The notes under the pieces: generated by a model
Databases searched by the model: none
What the model saw: only the letters and a program-made list of their open reading frames with translations
What the model was told of the DNA's origin: nothing
Shown here: piece by piece, positions 58,208 through 64,000 of the stretch
Position numbering within the stretch: the stretch's first letter is position 1
Layout of the letters: each line of letters starts with the position of its first letter
Position numbers and translations under genes: made by a program
Assembly: GCA_029876055.1 (NCBI GenBank)
Contig: CM056878.1
Coordinates: 3,286,001 to 3,350,000, forward strand
From: Madurella fahalii
Taxonomy: Eukaryota; Ascomycota; Sordariomycetes; Sordariales
Reading direction: 5' to 3'
Length of the DNA: 64,000 bases

Positions 58208-59095
58208 ACGTAAGGCAGCTCACACCCCCCTCTACCCCCCCTAAACCGCTTGTTTCACCTTGGGCCGAGTTCCTATTTCCCTCTTTTACTCCTCCTCCTC
58301 CACCCTCCCGAACCACCCCCGAATCTGCTGTCTCCTGGGATTCCCCTCTCCGGCACCTCCTCCTCCCTCGAGCTTGCCCTATCCCCATTCTCCAGGCTCA
58401 ATTAATGACGCCTGTATATTAGTGACCAGACGTTGAATCTCTCCCCCCGCTCCTTTTTAGTCACGGGCGTGGTAGGCCGAAGACGAGACGAGACGAGGTG
58501 GAGTTTTGCGAACGGCCTCGTTCCGGGGAAAAGCCAAGCCAAAAACGTGCGGGAGCAACTCCCAGCATTTCCTCCCGCATCGGTGCATCAAGCATTTCCA
58601 AGCATTTCAACATTTCAACGTCCCCGGCGTCCAACGTCGAGCTCGAATTTGTGCCGTGCTTTTCGACACTCCGCGCCTCACCGCGCCTCCTACACACTCC
58701 TTTTCAGAAGTTGCAGAGCCAGCTTTTTTTTTTTCCCCAACAGTCACCGCCTGGCGGCGCCTTGAAGGGCCGTTCGTCACATCGACCTTTGTAATTGCAC
58801 CTGCCAGCTTGCAACAACCTCCGCTTTTCGACACTCCTTCGACCCGGCTCCCCCGGTGTTCGTTTTCGATTCCTGCTTAATTGCAGACGACCTAGGCGGC
58901 CCTATCTCGTCCCTCCTTCGAGGTCGATTCTCGATCGACGCGCAGTGCACGTCGTCGCACCACCACCTCGAGCGGCACCCCGAGCCCGCTGACGAGTCGC
59001 TCCCGGCCCATCGCCTGTGGCCCGGCGCGATACGCTGTTCCGGCGGGAACGAGATAGGACTATTTCTCATGAGGGCCGAAAACAGATAATCGATA

Positions 59096-62000
59096 ATGTC
59101 CACTTCTAGACCAGGCGAGCATTTGACTATCGGCTACCCGCCGCAGACGGCCTCGGTTCAGAACCGTTCGGCGTCGCCGACTAGCACCTCGCCTAATGAT
59201 CCCCAGTCCGCCGGCAGCACCCTCCGGTCGCCCTTTGGTTTGTCTCCGGGGCTGACGCCTACCTCCAAGATGTCGGGTGCCTCGCGTTCCGGCGCCGGTT
59301 CGCCCTCCCACGAGATGGCGGCGTCCGGCCGCCTTTTCTCCAAGCGGTGAGTCCGGGCCCGCTTCCAACATCTGCCAATCGGCCGCTAATTTTGCTGTGC
59401 ACCACAGGGCCAGAGAGATCCAGGCTCAGGAAGGCGTTCCGGGGCTGCCGCTTAATCCTTGGGGCGGGCCTCCGACCAGTGGAAATTCGACTCCGCTGCG
59501 GGAGAACATCCCCGAGTCACCTACTGATGGCTTCCCAGACTTCACTCAACTGCCAACCCCCGACAGCCTGCCGCAGACCCGGCGGGCTCGCGCGGGCACG
59601 GTCCCTTCCAGGTTTTCGCCTGGCGGCGCCGGCAATGCCCTACTAGGTATCCCGGCGCTCGCTTCCAAGACCTCGCGGCCCAGCCCCTCGCATACTCCCT
59701 TCAAGTCCCCATCGCCGGGACTCGAACCGCCCGGCGATAGCCCGGGAGCGTCCACGTTGCTCTCGAGGCTGCGGGCCGGGTCCATGCCCCAGCGGAGCCC
59801 TTTCGCCCACGTCCCCGGCACGAGCTCGCCCTTTGGTCCTTCCATCTTCAGCAGCTGGAACCCCAGCGGCCGGGAGAGGGGCAACACCCTGGCGAGCATC
59901 GCGAGCATCGGGTCCAATGGTCCTAGCTCTCCTGCGCAATCTCACTTTTCCCGCGAGGGCACTGGCGAGAATGATGTTCATATGAGGACGCTGGACTACC
60001 TTGGCTTGGCCGAGACGCCCCAACCTCCGCGAGCCCAGCTGGCTACTCCCTACATGCCCCCGAACTTCGCCGACTTCACCAGGGCCGCCAACCGGTTCCG
60101 GTCTTACTCGGTCAACAACAAGGACAAGTATGCGGATGAGGAGGAGGATGACTTCGATACCGAGGCCATGACTATGATGGAGACCCACTATGCACAGATC
60201 CAAGACCAACTCGCGGCGACGAACGCTGCTATCCACAATCACAACCTTGCTGTCCAGGCCTTTGCGAGCCAAGCGGCCGTCAACCGCCCCCGTGCGAGGA
60301 CGGCTGGCGTCTTGGACACGCCCGCCTCCCGCCTTCTCCGCAACAATTACTTCCCGACCCCCTCTAGACTGGACAGTTCCATCACGGCAGCTGAGATCCG
60401 ACTACCTGACGAGAAGGACTTCGACGATCTCCCCCAAGCCGTTGCCGGCATGTCGTTGGGGAGGTCGAATAGCCGCAACAATGGTTTGCTGGGCGCGGAT
60501 GAGCAGGGCCTAGAGGGGCCGACAAGTGCGCTGTGGCTTGGCAGCATCCCAACCTCTACTACCACGTCGACCCTCACGGAAATGTTCAAGTCGTATGGTC
60601 CTATCGTCTCGGCTAGAGTCCTGACGCACAAGAACTGCGGCTTTGTGAACTTTGAGCGGATCGACAGTGCAATTGCCGCGAAAGCCAATATGAACGGGAA
60701 GGAGATTTTCCCCGGCGCCGGACCTATTCGCATCAACTTTGCAAAGCCTCCTTCGAGCGCTGGGACGCCGGGTCATGACGGCGCCGTGCCTTCGCCCAGC
60801 CCTGACCCGTTTGCGAAGAGCCACGAAAACGGCCAAGGAACCGCAGCCGGCCAGGCTGGCGACGCTGGGCCGACGCCCATTGCAGGCAATGTCACCCCCA
60901 CGGTACCACCCCTGCACGAGATGATGGGAGACATTCTCGATATAGTCAAGCAGTTTGGGGCGACCGACGAGGACGGTTTCCGCATCTCGATGAGTCTGCA
61001 AAACGCGATCCAGTACACCACGTTCATTGACGAGATCCCTCCCATCAAGGAGCCGGCGCATACAAGGGTCCACGATGCCCCTAAGCTGCGGGACATCCGC
61101 AAGAGGATCGACAACCAATCCTTGTCGCAACAGGAGATCGAGAACATCGCTGTCGATATGCTTCCTGAAATCGCCGAGCTCTCTTCCGATTACCTGGGCA
61201 ACACGGTCGTGCAGAAGCTGTTTGAACACTGTTCTGACGCCGTCCGGGACTCGATGCTGGCCGAGATCGCGCCACACATGGCCGAGATTGGCGTACACAA
61301 GAACGGCACATGGGCCGCCCAAAAGATTATCGATGTCTGCAAGACGCCGCATCAGATGGGTCTCATTGTGCAGCACCTGCGTCCCTATACGATCCCCCTG
61401 TTCCTTGACCAATACGGCAACTATGTCCTGCAGGGGTGCCTGAAGTTTGGTAGTCCGTACAACGACTTCATCTTCGAGACCATGTTGAGCCGGATGTGGG
61501 AAGTTGCGCAGGGACGCTACGGAGCCCGCGCCATGCGGGCTTGCCTCGAGAGCCACCACGCCAGCAAGGACCAGCAGAGGATGCTTGCCGCCGCGATTGC
61601 TCTACACAGCGTACAGCTCGCCACCAACGCGAACGGCGCCCTACTGCTTACATGGTTCCTCGATACCTGCACGTTCCCGCAGCGGCGGACAGTCTTGTCC
61701 CCGCAGCTTGTCCCTTATCTGGTGCACCTGTGCACACACAAGGTCGCTTATCTCACGGTATTGAAGGTGATCAACCAGAAGGCGGAGGCGGATGCAAGAG
61801 ACACGATCCTCAAGGCCCTCTTCTTTACCCCGAACGACCAAGTTTTGGAAGCAATTCTGAGCGATCATGCTTGCGGTGCGACTCTGATCTTTAAGGTGCT
61901 CACCACGCCGTTCTTCGACGAGTCGATCAGGAGCCAGGTTGTCGAGAATGTCAAGTCTGTCTTAGTCCGCATCAAGGCACAACCAGGGCAAGGCTACAAG

Positions 62001-62129
62001 AGGCTGATGGATGAGGTGGGCCTGTCAACAAGGAGCGGTGCGGGCGGTGGGGGCGGCGGCGGTTCTCGAGATCATGGAAACAATTCCGAGCGGCAACGCC
62101 CGACATCTCGCCAGACAACTCTCAACTCT

Positions 62130-62162
<33 letters not shown>

Positions 62163-62171
62163 CAACAGCAG

Positions 62172-62212
<41 letters not shown>

Positions 62213-62804
62213 GCAACATGCTCAACAGCAGCAGACCGGCCAGTACGGGAACAACAGCAACCCCCAGTATTACAGCCCGCTCAATGCTGCTGCGACTGCG
62301 GCGAACTATGACATGGGTTTCGGCATTCCCCGGAGCGAAGGCGTCGACGCCGGCTTACCCCAGCAATTCCCACCTTTTGGCGCACAAGGCCCCATGTTCA
62401 GCGCCTCCAATCCGCCCATGGGTCCGGCTGCCCTTCAACAAATGCAGTACCAGCAGAGCATGATGTCCCGGGGCGCGCCGCAGCTGAACAACTACTTCCC
62501 TCCGATGCAGGCCGGGTACGGGGGGTTCCAGAGCCCGAGCCCGTCGCTCGAACAGTACCGCAGTCAGGCCCTTGCTAACGGCAGCCCGATCCAGCCGCCT
62601 GCTCCGAGCATGCCGCCCGGGGGTCAGCCCCCGTTTGGCGCACCCGGGTTCAACATGAACATGGGCATGGGCGGTGGTGGCTTCGGCTACGGAGCTCCGG
62701 GAGGAGGGATGCAGAACGCAGCGTACATGCAGGAGCAGGCCAATCCGAGGCGTGGACGTGTAGGTCGTAGCCCACAACCTGAGCGGCAGCAGCGGCGGCA
62801 GTGA
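59096..62804 (+). CDS. RRM and Pumilio-repeat RNA-binding protein (Jsn1/Puf1-Puf2 type)
   Basis: RNA-binding protein of the Jsn1/Puf1-Puf2 branch, which in yeast binds mRNAs of membrane-associated proteins. Two exons (59096-59346, 59408-62804) give 1215 aa. The N-terminal 450 residues are low-complexity Ser/Pro/Gly with PTPDSLPQTRRARAGT-like motifs. An RRM lies at about residues 453-530 (SALWLGSIPT as RNP2-like, KNCGFVNFE as RNP1). Pumilio-type repeats span about 641-950 (LGNTVVQKLFEH, NGTWAAQKIID, YGNYVLQGCL, YGARAMRACL, NGALLLTWFLD and others). Several lack the canonical Gln/Glu, as is usual in this branch. After a Gly stretch comes a run of 29 Gln encoded by mixed CAG/CAA (62130-62216), then a Pro/Gly/Gln/Met-rich tail ending in Arg-rich sequence. 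The splice SKR|AREIQ is in frame. Confidence 0.93.
62130..62216 (+). repeat. Polyglutamine tract (29 codons) in the jsn1-like gene
   Basis: Twenty-nine consecutive Gln codons, mixed CAG and CAA with a purer CAG start. A further QQQQ follows after His-Ala. Length is likely to vary between strains. Confidence 0.93.
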
Positions 62805-64000
62805 GCATTGAGCAGAGAGAGGCTTACACGTTTTCTTTCTGTGATCGCAGAGATGAATGAAGATCGATGAACGGCCAGAACGGCTCGCCGAAATGTCAAG
62901 ATGTCCGCGGGGCGGGGGACTGTGTAAAGACTAGACAGACGAGACGGCTCGCTGCCGATGGATAACGCATTACCTTACCTGCCTGCCTTAACTGGACTGG
63001 GTGGGCTTGGTGGGCTGGTTGTGGAGGGGAAGGAAGGAAGGGTTTGTTTAGGTTCGCTTCGATTTGACTTGGTTTTGGTTTGGTTCGGTTTGTTGCAGAG
63101 GACGGCCCGCCTTGACTTTAAAAGATGGACGGACGGTATACGCCTCTTTTGTGTTGTTTGCTACCGGGCCTTACGATCATGACTCTCGTCGTTCATTTAG
63201 AGGAAAGCACGAAGGGATGTTGACACGCCGGGCAGTGTGGTAGTTGTTACGGATATTTTCTTCTTCGTCTGGTCTTTATTTTGGAGTGACGGCTATAAGA
63301 GGGAAAGGGAAAAGGGGCCAGCCGGTCAGCGTGGGGATGGGGATGAGATGGGGATGGGGATGGGGAAGGGGAGGGGGATAGGGGGGTTCTCACAACCAAC
63401 CGCAACACATCACATGACAATACGCATAGCAAACAGTCGGGCACAGAAATATTGTTTTGTTTTTATTGGCATCTGTCTTCCATTCGTGGTGGGATTCCTG
63501 CTCGACGGTAAATGTCCTCTGTAAGACCCGGGAGAAACCAAATGGCCCCCTCTTTTCTCGGGGGTTGAGCGAATACAGAGAGCATGCTAGCCATCACTGT
63601 GTTTAAGTAGATAGAGATGTTACTCCGGCAGTAGCAGCGCTACACAATAGCAACAGAGCTCAGCTAGTGTGTGCATAGCCAATCCATGATTAACCGTACT
63701 GGACTGTCAAGCCACTGCTCGGCTGACGGGTGACCTTCTGCAATCCCGCACCTGGCTTGCCTTGATTCCCGTGGCTGAAAAAACTTGGGCTGGATACCTG
63801 CTCTTGGGTTGAGTGAGCGGTCCCGGCATGGGTGCCCTGTGGCGTCTCCTGTTTGTTTTGCACTGTCGTTTCCGATCTCTACTATCACTCTCCCAATTGC
63901 ATACTCATAAATTACCTGCAACTACAGGCCTCGCTAAAAGGACCTTGGCGTTTCCCAAGGAGCGAATGATTCATTCGACGCTCTTCTACGAGAAAAAAGC
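62805..64000. other. 3' flank of the jsn1-like gene and window edge
   Basis: No gene was recognised. The first several hundred bases are GT- and G-rich, and contain a GGGGATGG array (63332-63387). Open frames near the right end are short and lack any domain. Confidence 0.45.
63332..63387 (+). repeat. GGGGAT-type G-rich array
   Basis: Runs of four to six G separated by AT, A or GATA occur about eight times in 56 nt on the plus strand, the coding strand of the upstream gene. The pattern fits the G4-quadruplex rule (four or more runs of at least three G with short loops). Confidence 0.75.

Larger units (their letters stand above)
53910..59095. other. Long gene-poor region between cla4 and the jsn1-like gene
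   Basis: About 5.2 kb, the longest gap in the window. The left 1 kb looks like cla4 3' flank (GGATGG and GGCATGG repeats, T-rich). The right 1 kb is pyrimidine-rich and probably the promoter and leader of the jsn1-like gene. GTACTGTAC words occur at 56135-56143, 56557-56565 and as a cluster at 58177-58207. No domain-bearing frame was found. Confidence 0.5.

Overview
The window looks like nuclear DNA of a filamentous ascomycete, most likely a Sordariomycete (perhaps Sordariales). The genes are interrupted by short introns (mostly 54-214 nt) with GT...AG ends and, in many cases, a CTAAC/CTGAC branch site. The products (Pan1, Gpi13, Vps18, Rae1/Gle2, Rpf1, Cla4, Puf3, Jsn1/Puf1-type protein, a LaeA-like methyltransferase) are those of a fungal genome. 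I see no rRNA, no CRISPR array and no intact transposon, and I could not support any tRNA. All gene models below were built by hand by joining exons so that conserved protein motifs stay in frame.

Layout. 0.7-5.2 kb: pan1 (-), divergent from met6 (+, 6.6-9.2 kb). 10.1-13.3 kb: gpi13 (-). 14.4-15.0 kb: a small single-pass membrane protein (-). 15.0-19.9 kb: no gene recognised. 19.9-22.9 kb: puf3 (+). 24.7-26.1 kb: rae1/gle2 (-). 26.8-28.3 kb: a secreted, GPI-type aspartyl protease (-). 30.1-31.1 kb: a divergent V-ATPase c-type proteolipid (+). 31.4-34.4 kb: vps18 (-). 35.0-36.4 kb: LaeA-like methyltransferase (-). 39.2-40.8 kb: nucleotide-sugar 4,6-dehydratase (-) with an apparent 1-nt frameshift. 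42.1-43.3 kb: triose-phosphate-transporter-family carrier (+). 43.6-45.2 kb: rpf1 (-), divergent from glycyl-tRNA synthetase (+, 45.5-47.8 kb). 51.1-53.9 kb: cla4 PAK kinase (+). 59.1-62.8 kb: Jsn1/Puf1-like RRM+PUF protein (+).

The genes are mostly housekeeping: endocytosis and vacuolar traffic (pan1, vps18, a V-ATPase proteolipid), GPI-anchor synthesis (gpi13) with a likely GPI-anchored client (the protease), translation and ribosome assembly (grs1, rpf1), mRNA export and post-transcriptional control (rae1, puf3, jsn1-like), polarity signalling (cla4, which shares the cortical-actin theme with pan1) and methionine synthesis (met6). They do not form a biosynthetic cluster or a defence island. 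The three largest gene-free stretches (about 4.9, 3.3 and 5.2 kb) lie directly upstream of puf3, cla4 and the jsn1-like gene, all regulatory genes.

I did not find a convincing new multi-gene system. The points most worth a second look are the divergent V-ATPase proteolipid, the frame break in the 4,6-dehydratase, the two start sites of the glycyl-tRNA synthetase, introns whose retention would keep the frame open, and a recurrent GTAC(A/T)GTAC palindrome seen only between genes.
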